Shown: positions 17,056 to 26,257, counted from the stretch's first letter. The stretch: 64,000 nt of DNA from Spirochaetales bacterium (GCA_027306915.1 DAHUYW010000011.1:1-64000); one strand, 5' to 3'. Made by a program: numbers and translations. Notes: generated by a model from the letters alone, not told the origin.

Positions 17056-17481
17056 TCACTCCGCGTTCATCATCCAGAGCGAAAAGTCGGCGAGAAACTG
17101 CTTGAAGTCGGCGAGGTGCTCGGCCGGGAAGCGATAGCGTTCCTCGGCGTTCTCGAGAATGCGAGAGAAGCAGTCGAGCCAGACGTCGCGCGCCGCGCGA
17201 TCGATTCGGAAGGCAAGGTGGCGCTGGCGCAGCATCGGGCTTCCGTAGCGCTCCTGGTACAGCGGAGGGCCGCCCAGAAGCCCGACAAAAAAGGCTGCCG
17301 ACTTCTCTGAAGACGCGATCATGTCCTCGGGAAAAAGAGGGCGAATCGAAGACCTTGAGAGCTCGACGTAGAAGTCCCGCAGCATCGCAAAGATGTTCGC
17401 CTCGCCCATGGCGGCGTAGATCTCTTTGCTCGGCTGCGCGCGCCCCGGCCCCCCCGGAGGGACGAAAATCGATCGTGTCAT
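17056..17481 (-). CDS. Truncated haemoglobin, group II type
   Basis: 141-residue 2-over-2 globin, haem-binding, probably for O2/NO chemistry in the cytoplasm. The family stretch 'GGPPLYQERYGSPMLRQRHL' (71-90) contains the proximal His (His88, F8); Tyr38 fits position B10 and Trp101 fits G8, which is the group II (trHbO) hallmark. The ~20 N-terminal residues before helix A are Pro/Gly-rich. A single gene, not obviously in an operon. Confidence 0.9.
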   Translation of the reverse strand: MTRSIFVPPGGPGRAQPSKEIYAAMGEANIFAMLRDFYVELSRSSIRPLFPEDMIASSEKSAAFFVGLLGGPPLYQERYGSPMLRQRHLAFRIDRAARDVWLDCFSRILENAEERYRFPAEHLADFKQFLADFSLWMMNAE

Positions 17482-17666
17482 GACCTCTCCCGAAAGTCAT
17501 TGTAGCAAAATCCTCTTTGAACAGGAAGCGCCGCAGGCCATCACGCAGACGAGTGGGCTGCGGGGTGCACTCCAGGTGGTCGCGCCCGCATCGAAATCGG
17601 CCAAGCCGGTTTTTGCATTGGCCGCAAGGGTGTAGTACATTCTGGGAAGGCTTCGAAAGGGGGAAC

Positions 17667-18317
17667 ATGCACCATCTCATCCAGGTGTTCGAGCCCTACC
17701 TTCATCACTACAGCTATCTCGCGGTCTTCGCCGCCCTCTTTCTCGAGGACTTCGGAGTACCGGTGCCGGGTGAGACTCTCCTCATTGCAGGCTCACTGCT
17801 TGCGACGAAGGGCGAGATCAACATCTTCGTCCTCGTCCCAATCGCATGGCTTGCCGCGGTTCTCGGCGACAACGTCGGCTATGCAATCGGCCGCTTCGGT
17901 GGCCGAGCCCTTGTGCTGCGCTTTGGGCGGTACGTCCTTCTCACGCCGCAGCGGCTCACCTATGCCGAGGGCTTCTTCAATCGCAGAGGGGCTGTCATCG
18001 TCGTGGTCGCCCGCTTCTTCGAGATTCTCCGGCAGCTGAACGGAATAGTCGCAGGCGTCACGCAGATGCCATGGGGGCGTTTTGTCCTGTTTAATGCGGT
18101 CGGCGCCGCGCTTTGGGTCGGATTTTGGAGCACCCTCTTCTTCCAAGTGGGGAAACTGGGAGAGCGGATCGGCTTCCTCTACAAGAGGTACGAGCCTCTC
18201 ATGCTTGCGGCGCTCGCGCTTCTCGCGGCAGGGATAGTCGTCTACCACGTAGCACGAAAAAGGAACACTGCGCGCGGCCTTCGCAAGAAAGGGAATCACA
18301 GCTCGGGCGTCGAATGA
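17667..18317 (+). CDS. DedA-family membrane protein
   Basis: 216-residue polytopic inner-membrane protein of the DedA/VTT family, associated with phospholipid flipping and membrane homeostasis. The signature 'FLEDFGVPVPGETLL' (about 30-44) is followed by 'GYAIGRFGG' and 'VVVARFFEILRQLNGIVAGVTQM', the re-entrant loop region with conserved Arg. ATG 17667 follows AAAGGGGG; the upstream in-frame extension is non-conserved. Its 3' end overlaps the convergent AlaX gene by 22 bases. Confidence 0.9.
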   Translation: MHHLIQVFEPYLHHYSYLAVFAALFLEDFGVPVPGETLLIAGSLLATKGEINIFVLVPIAWLAAVLGDNVGYAIGRFGGRALVLRFGRYVLLTPQRLTYAEGFFNRRGAVIVVVARFFEILRQLNGIVAGVTQMPWGRFVLFNAVGAALWVGFWSTLFFQVGKLGERIGFLYKRYEPLMLAALALLAAGIVVYHVARKRNTARGLRKKGNHSSGVE

Positions 18318-19519
18318 AGGGCGGCGCGCACGCCGTCGATGAAGGCGCCCGCCCCCTCGCGCCGCGCACCGCTGCCCTGCCACCGCCCGTCCTTACCGCC
18401 TCCACGACCTTCCACGAGGGACAGAAGCGGCGAGACCAGCGCAGCAGGCGAAAACCCGCAGCCGGGTCCGACTGCAACGGCGAGGCGCAGCCGGTCGCCG
18501 GCGTCGCACACGAGACAAACTACTCTCCGCGGCTCCACGGCGAGCCGTTCCAGAAGCTCCCGCATGAGCTGCTCACTCTCCCCGACCAGGCGATGGCCCA
18601 CAAACTCGAACGAGGAGCCGTCGGCTGAGGGAACATGCTCTACGGGGAGCGCTGCTGCGGTGAGCTCGGCGACGCGCCGCTCGAGGCGAGCGGCGACCGC
18701 TCTTGCATCCTTGAGCGCGCCGACCAGGTCGCGCACCCGCTCAAGGCTCTCAACCGGTTTCCCGCCGAGCTCCCGGGCCACGGCAGTCGCAACCGTGCTC
18801 GCCTCGCGGTAGTCACGAAAGGCGCGCCGCCCGATCTTCCATTGGACGCGCACGTGGCCTCGAATGGATTCCGATCCCGCCGCGTGAACGAGCCCTATTT
18901 CGCCGGTTCTCGCCACGTGCGTTCCGCCGCAGGCGCAGAGGTCAAAGCCGTCGATCTCGACCAGCCTCACCACGGGAAGCGCAGGCGGCGCCTTGCGCAA
19001 GCGGTATCGCACAATCTCCTCAAGCGGCACGAATAGCGAGCGCACGGTCCGGTTTTCGCCGATTACTTCATTCGCGCGCTCCTCCACAGCGGCAAGCTCG
19101 GCCTCGGAGAGAACGGGTGTGTCCAGCTCAACCGTGGTATAGCTCTCGCCGAAGTGGACCGAGACCGTCTCCACGCTGAGCCGGTCGAGAAATGCGGACG
19201 AAACCAGATGCTGGCCTGTGTGCTGCTGCATATAATCGAAGCGGCGCTCCCAATCGACCCTCCCTTTCACTCTGTCTCCGGGAGCGGCTGCCGGCCGTGC
19301 GGCAAGGAGATGGCGCACCGATCCGTCTCGCTCTGCCACATCGAGCACGGGAACCCCGTCGATCCACCCCCGATCGGCGGGCTGGCCGCCCCCCTCGGGG
19401 TAGAAGGCGCTTCCGTCGAGCTCGACCTGCCAGCCCTCATCCGCCTTCTCGCACGCGACGAGATTCGCTTCGAACTCGACCAGACGGGGATTCTCGTAGT
19501 AGAGCTTGCGGGTTTCCAT
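18296..19519 (-). CDS. Alanyl-tRNA editing protein, AlaX-L type
   Basis: Stand-alone trans-editing domain related to AlaRS, hydrolysing mischarged Ser/Gly-tRNA(Ala). 407 residues. Zn-binding motifs are His100-x3-His104 ('HTGQH') and 'CGGTH' near residue 200, as in AlaRS editing domains. A C-terminal DHHA1-like region ends in 'GGGKDGRWQGSG', so this is the long form. 'SAFYPEGGGQPADRG' near residue 38 is the conserved N-terminal segment. ATG 19519 (METRKLYY) has no ribosome-binding site, but a TTGCCC-17-TATACT promoter ends 7 bases before it, so the mRNA is probably leaderless. Confidence 0.93.
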   Translation of the reverse strand: METRKLYYENPRLVEFEANLVACEKADEGWQVELDGSAFYPEGGGQPADRGWIDGVPVLDVAERDGSVRHLLAARPAAAPGDRVKGRVDWERRFDYMQQHTGQHLVSSAFLDRLSVETVSVHFGESYTTVELDTPVLSEAELAAVEERANEVIGENRTVRSLFVPLEEIVRYRLRKAPPALPVVRLVEIDGFDLCACGGTHVARTGEIGLVHAAGSESIRGHVRVQWKIGRRAFRDYREASTVATAVARELGGKPVESLERVRDLVGALKDARAVAARLERRVAELTAAALPVEHVPSADGSSFEFVGHRLVGESEQLMRELLERLAVEPRRVVCLVCDAGDRLRLAVAVGPGCGFSPAALVSPLLSLVEGRGGGKDGRWQGSGARREGAGAFIDGVRAALHSTPEL

Positions 19520-19526
19520 GAGAGAA

Positions 19527-19555
19527 AGTATAGGAGCTACGCGCTCCGGGGGCAA
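19527..19555 (-). promoter_or_regulatory. Leaderless promoter of the AlaX gene
   Basis: Minus strand: TTGCCC (19555-19550), 17-base spacer, TATACT (19532-19527), then 7 bases to the ATG at 19519. Transcription should start essentially at the initiation codon. Confidence 0.6.
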
Positions 19556-19592
19556 TCGACCGCCAGACGTGCAGGCACCCGCGGGAAGCGCC

Positions 19593-19622
19593 TTGCGTTT
19601 GCTTCTCGGCGCGCGCTACAAT
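19593..19622 (+). promoter_or_regulatory. Promoter of the ferritin-like/VIT1 gene
   Basis: TTGCGT (19593-19598), 18-base spacer, TACAAT (19617-19622), followed by AAAGGAGG about 15 bases later and the ATG at 19648. Confidence 0.6.
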
Positions 19623-19647
19623 CTGTTCAAACTCCAAAGGAGGCCTC

Positions 19648-20808
19648 ATGGACGTTCAGAACCTCAAGGCGCACTGGCAGGACGAGGGCGAGTCGGCCCA
19701 CATCTACAAGGTGCTTGCGTCGATCGAAAAGGGTGAGCAGCGGCGACAGATCTTCGAACGTCTGGCGGAGGTGGAGCTGCGCCACCAGGCAACCTACCTG
19801 GACATGCTCAAGGAAGTGGGGGAAAGCGTCGGGGAGTGGAAGCCGAGTCTGCGCACTCGCCTCATGGCGTGGCTCGCCCGACACGGCAATGCTTCGGTGG
19901 TCCTCGGGCTCCGGGTAGCCGACGAGTCGCGGGAAGTGCGCCTCTATCTCGGCGAGAGCAAGGCCGAGGAGGCGGTCGCCGCTACGAGCGTCGCGGCCGA
20001 AGGCGGCAAGCTCGCCGCCGACCGGCGCAAGCGCGCGGCCGAGCGGGGCAAGACCGTTCGCAGCATCGCCCGCGAGGAGGCTAACCATGCCGAGGTCTTG
20101 AGCGAGCTCCGCGGGGCGAAGGGGGAGCCCTGGCACCACTCGGGCTCCGGTGGCTTCCTGCGCAACGTGATCTACGGCTTCAACGACGGCCTCACCGCAA
20201 ACTTCGGACTCGTCATGGGAGTAATCGGCGCGCAAGTCCCCGACACGGCGGTGGTCCTCTCGGGTATCTCGGGCCTGGTTGCGGATGCCCTCTCGATGGG
20301 CGGAAGCGGCTTCCTTGCCGCCAAGAGCGAGCAGGAGGTGTGGCAGCACGAGATCGCGATGGAGCGCGAAGAGATGGAGCTGATGCCCGAGGTGGAGACC
20401 GAGGAGCTCGCGCTCCTCTACGAGGCCAAGGGAATGCCTGCGGAGGCCGCGCGCAAGGCGGCAAGCCAAGTGATGGCCGACCCCGAGATCGCTCTCCAGG
20501 AGAAGGCGCGGGAGGAGCTCGGGATCTCGGGCGAGGTTGCCTCTCCCATGCGCGAGGCTTTGACGACCGGCGTAGCAACCGCGTGCGGAGCCATCATTCC
20601 GGTGCTCCCCTTCCTCTTTGGCGTCGGGCTCCTCACCATGTGGATCTCGTTCACGATAAGCATGCTCGCCCACTTCGTGGTCGGCGCAGCGCGCAGCATC
20701 TTCACCGGACGCGGGGTGATCCGGAGCGGCATCGACATGTTCATCGTCGGCCTCGGAGTGGCGATAGTCGGCTTCCTGATCGGCGCCCTCATCACCGGCC
20801 ACCTCTAA
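19648..20808 (+). CDS. Ferritin-like domain fused to VIT1/CCC1-type transporter
   Basis: 386 residues. Residues 1-160 form a rubrerythrin/ferritin-like four-helix domain with paired carboxylate-His motifs ('EVELRHQ' near 41 and 'REEANHAE' near 141) for a di-iron site. Residues 165-386 are a VIT1/CCC1 membrane domain, starting 'LRNVIYGFNDGLTANFGLVMG' and containing the amphipathic 'EREEMELMPEVETEEL' metal-binding helix pair. This MbfA-like architecture is known for iron (or Mn) export and storage control. Strong AAAGGAGG site and promoter upstream. Confidence 0.92.
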   Translation: MDVQNLKAHWQDEGESAHIYKVLASIEKGEQRRQIFERLAEVELRHQATYLDMLKEVGESVGEWKPSLRTRLMAWLARHGNASVVLGLRVADESREVRLYLGESKAEEAVAATSVAAEGGKLAADRRKRAAERGKTVRSIAREEANHAEVLSELRGAKGEPWHHSGSGGFLRNVIYGFNDGLTANFGLVMGVIGAQVPDTAVVLSGISGLVADALSMGGSGFLAAKSEQEVWQHEIAMEREEMELMPEVETEELALLYEAKGMPAEAARKAASQVMADPEIALQEKAREELGISGEVASPMREALTTGVATACGAIIPVLPFLFGVGLLTMWISFTISMLAHFVVGAARSIFTGRGVIRSGIDMFIVGLGVAIVGFLIGALITGHL

Positions 20809-20881
20809 GGGGCACGACTCGAAAAACGTCGCAATCCCATCGATCGATCGCGGCGGGTCGGGTCGGTAACGCGGCTGTGAA

Positions 20882-20948
20882 ACGCGCACGCTCGCGCAAC
20901 CCAAGGCGCGCAAGGTCGCGCGACTCAAAGCGCGCAAGGTCGCGCGAC
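20882..20948. repeat. Three tandem 24-bp GC-palindromic repeats
   Basis: Two exact 19-bp copies, GCGCGCAAGGTCGCGCGAC, at 20906-20924 and 20930-20948, plus a degenerate copy at 20882-20900, all on a 24-base period. Each exact copy contains the perfect 10-bp palindrome GTCGCGCGAC. The array lies between two convergent genes and ends 1 base before the aldo-keto reductase stop codon. Confidence 0.75.
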
Positions 20949-20949
20949 A

Positions 20950-21942
20950 CTACCAGAGCTGGTGCACCTGCGGCTTGATTTTCGCGTAGACCGCGTCGAC
21001 CCCCGCCATCTGCTCCTCGGTGAGCGAAGGGAGCCCGGCTGCGCTGAGGTTCGCGGTGACCTGATCGGGAGATGAAGCGCCAGGGATGATGCAGCTCACC
21101 GCATCGAACATCAGGATCCAGCGCAGGGCCCAGGCAGCGAGCGGGTCTCCTGCCGGAAAGAGCTTCTTCAGCTCTTCGGCAGCTCGCAGTCCCGTGGCAT
21201 AGTCGACGCCGGAGAACGTCTCGCCCTTGTCAAACTCCGCGCCCTCGCGGTTGGTGGTGCGGTGGTCTTCCTTCCCGAAGGTGGTGTCCTTGGTGTACTT
21301 CCCGGAGAGAAGCCCGCTTGCCAGCGGGACGCGCACGATGATGCCGACGTTGCGCCGTCGCGCCTCGAAAAAGAAAAGCTCCTTCGGCCGGTGGCGAAAC
21401 ATGTTGAAGATGATCTGCACCGTCGTGACGTTCGGGTACTCGATTGCCTTCAGGCCCTCTTCCACCTTCTCGACGCTCACACCCAGATTACGGATCTTCC
21501 CGGCGTCCTTCAGCCTGTCGAAGGTCTCGAAGATCTCGGGGCGGGAGTAAACCTCAGGCGGCGGGCAGTGGAGCTGTATGAGATCGATGGTCTCCAGTCC
21601 CATGTTCTTGAGGCTCTTGTCGACGAAGGAAACAAGGCGCGGCGCCGTGTACTCTTTGGCGACATGCGGCGTGATCTTTCTGCCGCATTTCGTCGCGATG
21701 TAGACTCGCTCGGTGCGCGAGCGCACGACTCGTGCGACAGCCGCCTCGCTCAAACCGTCGCCATAGACATCGGCCGTGTCGATGAAATTGACGCCCTGAT
21801 CGATTGCAAGATTCACGATGCGCTCGGCGTTCGCCTCATCGAAGCGCTCTCCCCACTTCCCTCCCACCTGCCATGTCCCGAGTGAAATCTCCGAAATCTT
21901 GAAACCGGTCTTGCCGAGCACTCGATACTTCATTTCCGTCAC
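20950..21942 (-). CDS. Aldo/keto reductase
   Basis: NADPH-dependent (beta/alpha)8 oxidoreductase, 330 residues. The catalytic set is visible: Asp and Tyr in 'NFIDTADVYGDG', Lys in 'VYIATKCGRK' and His in 'IDLIQLHCPPPEVY'. 'SCIIPGASSPDQVTAN' is the C-terminal cofactor segment. ATG 21942 or ATG 21933 (MKYRVLG) could be the start. It faces the V-ATPase operon head to head with about 100 bases between. Substrate unknown. Confidence 0.92.
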   Translation of the reverse strand: MTEMKYRVLGKTGFKISEISLGTWQVGGKWGERFDEANAERIVNLAIDQGVNFIDTADVYGDGLSEAAVARVVRSRTERVYIATKCGRKITPHVAKEYTAPRLVSFVDKSLKNMGLETIDLIQLHCPPPEVYSRPEIFETFDRLKDAGKIRNLGVSVEKVEEGLKAIEYPNVTTVQIIFNMFRHRPKELFFFEARRRNVGIIVRVPLASGLLSGKYTKDTTFGKEDHRTTNREGAEFDKGETFSGVDYATGLRAAEELKKLFPAGDPLAAWALRWILMFDAVSCIIPGASSPDQVTANLSAAGLPSLTEEQMAGVDAVYAKIKPQVHQLW

Positions 21943-22002
21943 CGCCCTCTTTCCTCTTTGTGAGAATCGTAGTAGAATGTCAATAAGAGTCCTTCCGAAT
22001 TA

Positions 22003-22008
22003 TATAAT
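22003..22008 (+). promoter_or_regulatory. -10 element of the V-ATPase operon
   Basis: A consensus TATAAT lies 34 bases before the chosen ATG of the first ATPase gene; the region 21990-22010 is locally AT-rich. The -35 is weak (TCAATA at 21980-21985 with a 17-base spacer). Confidence 0.5.
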
Positions 22009-22042
22009 GTCACATCAATTAGTGCCAGACGAGGTCCCCTCA

Positions 22043-22372
22043 ATGCAGGAGATTGTTGACGCAATCCTGAAGGTGGAGGAGCGATCCGCCCGCATGATCG
22101 AGGAAACTCGTCGCCGGCTCGCCGAAGAAAAAGAAGCCGCCGACGTCGAGATAGCCGATTCGATCAAGCGCGCACGCGAGCAGGCGGCCGATCTCATTCG
22201 CTCGCGCGTAGACTCCGCACGTTCGGAAACGAATAGGGAGCGCGACCAAGCAGTTCGCCAAGCTCGAGAAGAGCAGCACGCTGAGGCTGCAATGCGCTCG
22301 GATTCTCTTGACTCCATCGTCGAGAGAATCGTCAAGCTCATCGTCACCGCGGGCGTCGGACCTCGATCATAA
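22043..22372 (+). CDS. V/A-type ATPase peripheral-stalk subunit G/H-like
   Basis: 109-residue, almost wholly helical, charge-rich coiled-coil protein ('ARMIEETRRRLAEEKEAAD', 'SIKRAREQAADLIRSR'), matching the AhaH/AtpG-type partner of subunit E in the peripheral stalk. Assigned by position as first gene of the operon and by shape; sequence alone would be weak. ATG 22043 follows GACGAGG and the -10 at 22003-22008; an in-frame ATG at 22007 overlaps the -10 and is unlikely. C-terminal 'SIVERIVKLIVTAG' fits the globular end. Confidence 0.75.
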   Translation: MQEIVDAILKVEERSARMIEETRRRLAEEKEAADVEIADSIKRAREQAADLIRSRVDSARSETNRERDQAVRQAREEQHAEAAMRSDSLDSIVERIVKLIVTAGVGPRS

Positions 22373-22451
22373 CACGCGTCAGTGCTGAGAAAGTGCCCAT
22401 GGACTGCCCGCGCCTCGCGACAGGCAAGCAGGCGAGAAGGAGGGGAGTTTT

Positions 22452-23519
22452 TTGGCCAGCCCGATTCAGAACTACGCTTTTATCAATGCGAAGCTCCGCG
22501 CACGCATCAGCAAGTTCCTGACCTCTGAGTTCCTCGCCCAGATGGGGCGCGCCCAATCGTTGCCTGAGGCCATAGAGCTCCTGAAAGGCGGCCCCTACGA
22601 CCGTATCGTATCGACCTACAACCAGACCGGCGACCTCAAGATGAGCGAGCTTGACCTTCGCCGGATGGAGATTGCCCTCCTCCGCGACCTGGAGCGCCAG
22701 GTACGCGAGCGGATAGGCAACCTGATCGTGGCCCTCGAGATGAGCTACGATATCGGAAGCTTGAAAGATTGCCTGCGGCTCTGGTTCGACAAAACCGTAC
22801 GCCGCAGAGACATTACCGATTCGATCGGCTACCAGCTGCGCGAGACCGTCTGCTACGATCTTCAGGTCGATCGAATCCTCGCCGCCTCGGGAATTGAAGA
22901 GATCGTGCAGATTCTGAAGAAGACCCCTTACGCTGCGGTGATCGCCTCGAAGGCCGACGAGCTGAAGGCAGAGCAGAGTCTCTTCCCGATCGAGGTTGCC
23001 CTCGACCAGTTCTACTACCGACAGCTTATCCAAGCGATTGACCGACTCGATCGAACCGATGCCGCCGTCGCGCACCGGATTGTCGGCGTGGAGATCGACC
23101 TGCTCAATGTCACGTGGATCACTCGCTTCAAGCATTTCTATAACCTGCCGCTCGAGCGGACCATGCGCCTCGTCATCCCGCACGGCCGTTCGATCCGGCG
23201 GATTACGTTCGAAACCGCCTACTCCTCCCCGGATCCGGAAGGGGCGGTCGCGACCCTGGTGAGCGCCCAGCATCCGAGCCTCCAAGCCCTCCTCGCAGGC
23301 AGGGAGAAGTACGGCACCGGACGGGTCATTCTCATCGAGCAGATCCTCGAGGAGGTCTTGGAGGCCGAGGTGCGCAAGTGCCTCGCCGGATACCCCTTCA
23401 CCGTGGGAATCATACTCGCCTACTTCGTCCTGAAGCGCCAGGAAATGAGAAAGGTTATGACCATCCTGAACGCCAAGTCCTACGGGATTTCCGAGGAAAG
23501 GACGGCGCGAAAGCCATGA
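22452..23519 (+). CDS. V/A-type ATPase subunit C
   Basis: 355 residues, the central-shaft socket that links rotor ring and stalk (NtpC/AtpC, yeast subunit d homologue). Typical features: 'YAFINAKLRARISKFLT' at the N-terminus, 'EIDLLNVTWITRFKHFYNLP' in the middle and 'ILAYFVLKRQEMRKVMTILNAK' at the C-terminus. TTG start at 22452 after AGGAGGGGAG. Its TGA overlaps the ATG of subunit I (ATGA). Confidence 0.9.
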   Translation: MASPIQNYAFINAKLRARISKFLTSEFLAQMGRAQSLPEAIELLKGGPYDRIVSTYNQTGDLKMSELDLRRMEIALLRDLERQVRERIGNLIVALEMSYDIGSLKDCLRLWFDKTVRRRDITDSIGYQLRETVCYDLQVDRILAASGIEEIVQILKKTPYAAVIASKADELKAEQSLFPIEVALDQFYYRQLIQAIDRLDRTDAAVAHRIVGVEIDLLNVTWITRFKHFYNLPLERTMRLVIPHGRSIRRITFETAYSSPDPEGAVATLVSAQHPSLQALLAGREKYGTGRVILIEQILEEVLEAEVRKCLAGYPFTVGIILAYFVLKRQEMRKVMTILNAKSYGISEERTARKP

Positions 23520-25564
23520 TGGTAACCGCGCGCATGAAGCACCTGGTCGCCGTCGTTCTCGCCCGGGACGTCGATCGCATCACCAAGGAGCTGCTCGATC
23601 AGGGGGTCGTCGAGTTCATCAAAATCAAAGAGCTTGCGGGCGCCTGGGGCTCACAGGTCCGCACGCGAAGCCCCCGGGTCGCGGCAGGGAGGGTAGGTGA
23701 GCTGCGCAAGCGCATCGAGACCGTTCTCAGGGCGGCTGACCTTACGCCGGGCGATCCGGAGAGCCTCGATGTCGCCAATCTCACCGCGGTCAAGCAAGAG
23801 GAGACCGCGAGCGCAATCGAGATGGTTACCGCTCGAATTCAAGCGGTTCGCGACCGGCAGAAAAACCTCCAGACGGAGATTCTCAAGGTTGAGGAGATCG
23901 AGCGGCAGATGCGGCTCTTCGGAGATGTCGGCGCGGCGGTGCGCGCCCGTTCGAGGTACTCCTTCCTTACTATCCAGGCGTGCGCGATACCCGTCGATCG
24001 GTTTTCGTCGCTCGAGAGGGCGATGCAGAAGCACCCGTCAGTCGTGCTCAACTACGCCGAGGATGAGAAGAGCGTCACCGCCCTCATAATCTCTATGAAA
24101 CGCGACGACCCAGCGGTCGAACGCATTCTGGCGGATCACGCATGGAAGAGAATCGAGTTCCCCCGCGAGGTGTCGAGCCTCCAACAAGGGGTCCTGGCCG
24201 ACCTCTCGAGCAAGCTCGCCCGAATGCGCGACGAGCAAGCCCGACTGGCTGGAGAGGTCCGCACAATAGTCCAAGAAAAAGCGGAGGAGCTGCGGAGTCT
24301 GTGGGCCAACCTGCGCATGAACGAGCTGTACTACACGATCCAGTCCTACTTCAGCGCTACCGATCATACCGTCCTCTTTTCCGGATGGCTTCCCGCCTCG
24401 AAGCAGCGTCCCCTTCAGGATCGCATCGCGGAGGTGACCGCGGGCCGATGCTACTTCGAGTGGCACAGCCCGCGGCAGGTCGCGGGTAACGACGGCCGGC
24501 CCTTGAGCGTCCCGGTCCACCTACGCAACCCGCGATTTCTCGCTCCCTTCCAGATGCTTGTCGAAAACTATTCGATACCCGAATACGGAACCGTGGATCC
24601 GACCCCGATCGTGGCCGTTGCCTTCCTCATCATGTATGGGATGATGTTCGGAGACGCAGGTCAGGGGGTCGTGCTGCTCATCCTCGGGATCGCCGGCTCG
24701 ATCATCTTCCGCAAGCGAAGTGCGACCTGGCTCAAGCTCTCCAACCTGGTGATCTGGTGCGGAACGATGGCCGTGCTATTCGGGATGGCTTTCGGCTCCT
24801 ACTTCGGTATGCAATGGATGAAGCCGCTCTGGTTTGACTACGAGGGGATCGTCTCCGGCCACACCGAGCAGCTCGGGCTGGTTCAGAACCTAGGGAGCAT
24901 CCTCTCCCTTACGATCTACTTCGGCATCGCCGTCATTGCTGTGGGACTCGTCCTCAACTGGATCAATCTCATCTCGAGACGCCGCTGGTTCAAGCTGATT
25001 CTCGACAAGACCGGTCTTGTTGGGGCGTGGATCTACGGCTTCGGCGTCTACGTCGCATGGTACTATGCCTCCCACAGCTTCCGGGAGCTTCCGAATATCG
25101 GCTTCATCTTCTGGACGATCGGACTTCCTGCCCTGCTCTTCTTCTTCAAGGCCCCGATCGAATTCATCATGCACGCGCATCGCGAAGGAAAGCGCTTCAC
25201 TGCCTTCACCGTCGTCGACTTCGTCATGGAGTGGGTCGTCGAGATCCTCGAGATATTCTCCGGCTATCTGGCGAACACCCTCTCCTTCTTGCGCGTGGCG
25301 GGACTAGGAATTGCCCACGTGAGTCTCATGGTGGCCTTCTTCCAGATGGCAAAGATGGTTGGCACGCCTTCCGGAGGCAATACGGTTTGGTCAATACTTG
25401 TGCTGCTTCTGGGAAACGTGCTGGTCATCGTTCTCGAGGGTTTCACCGCAGGAGTCCAATCCTTGCGACTCAACTACTACGAGTTCTTCTCGAAATACTT
25501 TAGCGGAACGGGCAAGGCCTACACACCGGTCTCCCTGAGAAACCGCGAAGTCCAGGAGGTCTGA
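23516..25564 (+). CDS. V/A-type ATPase subunit I (a)
   Basis: Membrane subunit carrying the ion half-channels and binding the stalks; 682 residues. The N-terminal ~340 residues are cytoplasmic and coiled-coil-rich; the C-terminal half has about seven or eight TM helices. 'FGDAGQGVVLLILG' and 'LANTLSFLRVAGLGIAHVSL' contain conserved residues, the latter with the essential Arg facing the rotor-ring carboxylate. ATG 23516 overlaps the subunit C stop; ATG 23534 (MKHLVAV) is another possible start. Confidence 0.93.
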   Translation: MMVTARMKHLVAVVLARDVDRITKELLDQGVVEFIKIKELAGAWGSQVRTRSPRVAAGRVGELRKRIETVLRAADLTPGDPESLDVANLTAVKQEETASAIEMVTARIQAVRDRQKNLQTEILKVEEIERQMRLFGDVGAAVRARSRYSFLTIQACAIPVDRFSSLERAMQKHPSVVLNYAEDEKSVTALIISMKRDDPAVERILADHAWKRIEFPREVSSLQQGVLADLSSKLARMRDEQARLAGEVRTIVQEKAEELRSLWANLRMNELYYTIQSYFSATDHTVLFSGWLPASKQRPLQDRIAEVTAGRCYFEWHSPRQVAGNDGRPLSVPVHLRNPRFLAPFQMLVENYSIPEYGTVDPTPIVAVAFLIMYGMMFGDAGQGVVLLILGIAGSIIFRKRSATWLKLSNLVIWCGTMAVLFGMAFGSYFGMQWMKPLWFDYEGIVSGHTEQLGLVQNLGSILSLTIYFGIAVIAVGLVLNWINLISRRRWFKLILDKTGLVGAWIYGFGVYVAWYYASHSFRELPNIGFIFWTIGLPALLFFFKAPIEFIMHAHREGKRFTAFTVVDFVMEWVVEILEIFSGYLANTLSFLRVAGLGIAHVSLMVAFFQMAKMVGTPSGGNTVWSILVLLLGNVLVIVLEGFTAGVQSLRLNYYEFFSKYFSGTGKAYTPVSLRNREVQEV

Positions 25565-25566
25565 GT

Positions 25567-25944
25567 ATGAAGAATCCAAAGGAAAAGGTGCGCAGACGGT
25601 TCGTAACGGGCATCGTGTTTCTCACGACGGCCCTGGCGATGTTCGGTTTCGCCACGCTCGTCGGCGTGCACGCCCAGAGCGCGGGAGCGAGCGAGGCTGC
25701 CGTCAATACCATCTCGCAGCAGCATGCGCAGGTGTCGAGATTCGGGTTCGTCGCGGCAGCGCTTGCCTTCGGTCTGGGCGCGATCGGAGCGGGAATCGGC
25801 GTCGGCAACGTCGGGGCAGCCGCTATGGGTGCGATCGCGGAGAAGCCGGAGGTCGCAGGCCAGGCGCTTATCTTCGTCGCCCTCGCCGAGGGACTCATGG
25901 TGTTCGGCTTCGTCATCGCGCTCATGATCCTCGGGCGAATCTGA
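25567..25944 (+). CDS. V/A-type ATPase subunit K (rotor-ring proteolipid c)
   Basis: 125 residues. A hydrophobic N-terminal segment (about 12-33) ending 'GVHAQSAG' looks like a cleavable signal peptide. Two TM helices follow: the Gly-rich 'GLGAIGAGIGVGNVGAAAMG' and 'GQALIFVALAEGLMVFGFVIAL', whose Glu is the ion carrier. This is the single-hairpin form, not the doubled NtpK form. The Glu is followed by Gly rather than Ser/Thr and no helix-1 Gln is seen, so Na+ ligands are not evident and H+ coupling is the simpler reading (inference). Confidence 0.92.
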   Translation: MKNPKEKVRRRFVTGIVFLTTALAMFGFATLVGVHAQSAGASEAAVNTISQQHAQVSRFGFVAAALAFGLGAIGAGIGVGNVGAAAMGAIAEKPEVAGQALIFVALAEGLMVFGFVIALMILGRI

Positions 25945-25951
25945 GGGAGGG

Positions 25952-26257
25952 ATGAAGTACTTCGTCATCGGCGACGAGGATGCGGTTCTCGGCTTCGGTA
26001 TGGTGGGCGTGCAGGGCCGATCGGCGCGCTCGCCGGAGGAGGCGCAGGCAGCCTTCCAGGAGGCCCTCGCAGACTCGGAGGTAGGGATCGTCATTATCAC
26101 GGAGCGGATCGCCGAGCTGATCCGGCAGCTTGTGGACGACTACGTCTTCACCGAGGAGTTTCCCCTCATCGTCGAGGTGCCCGACCGGCAGGGAAGAATC
26201 GTGGGAAAGGCCTCCCTTCGCGAGATGGTCAATCGAGCGATCGGGATCAAGCTGTAG
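25952..26257 (+). CDS. V/A-type ATPase subunit F
   Basis: 101-residue central-stalk protein with a Rossmann-like fold. 'KYFVIGDEDAVLGFGMVGV' at the N-terminus and 'IVIITERIAELIRQ' in the middle are family signatures. It sits between K and E, 7 bases after the K stop, preceded by GGGAGG. Confidence 0.92.
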   Translation: MKYFVIGDEDAVLGFGMVGVQGRSARSPEEAQAAFQEALADSEVGIVIITERIAELIRQLVDDYVFTEEFPLIVEVPDRQGRIVGKASLREMVNRAIGIKL

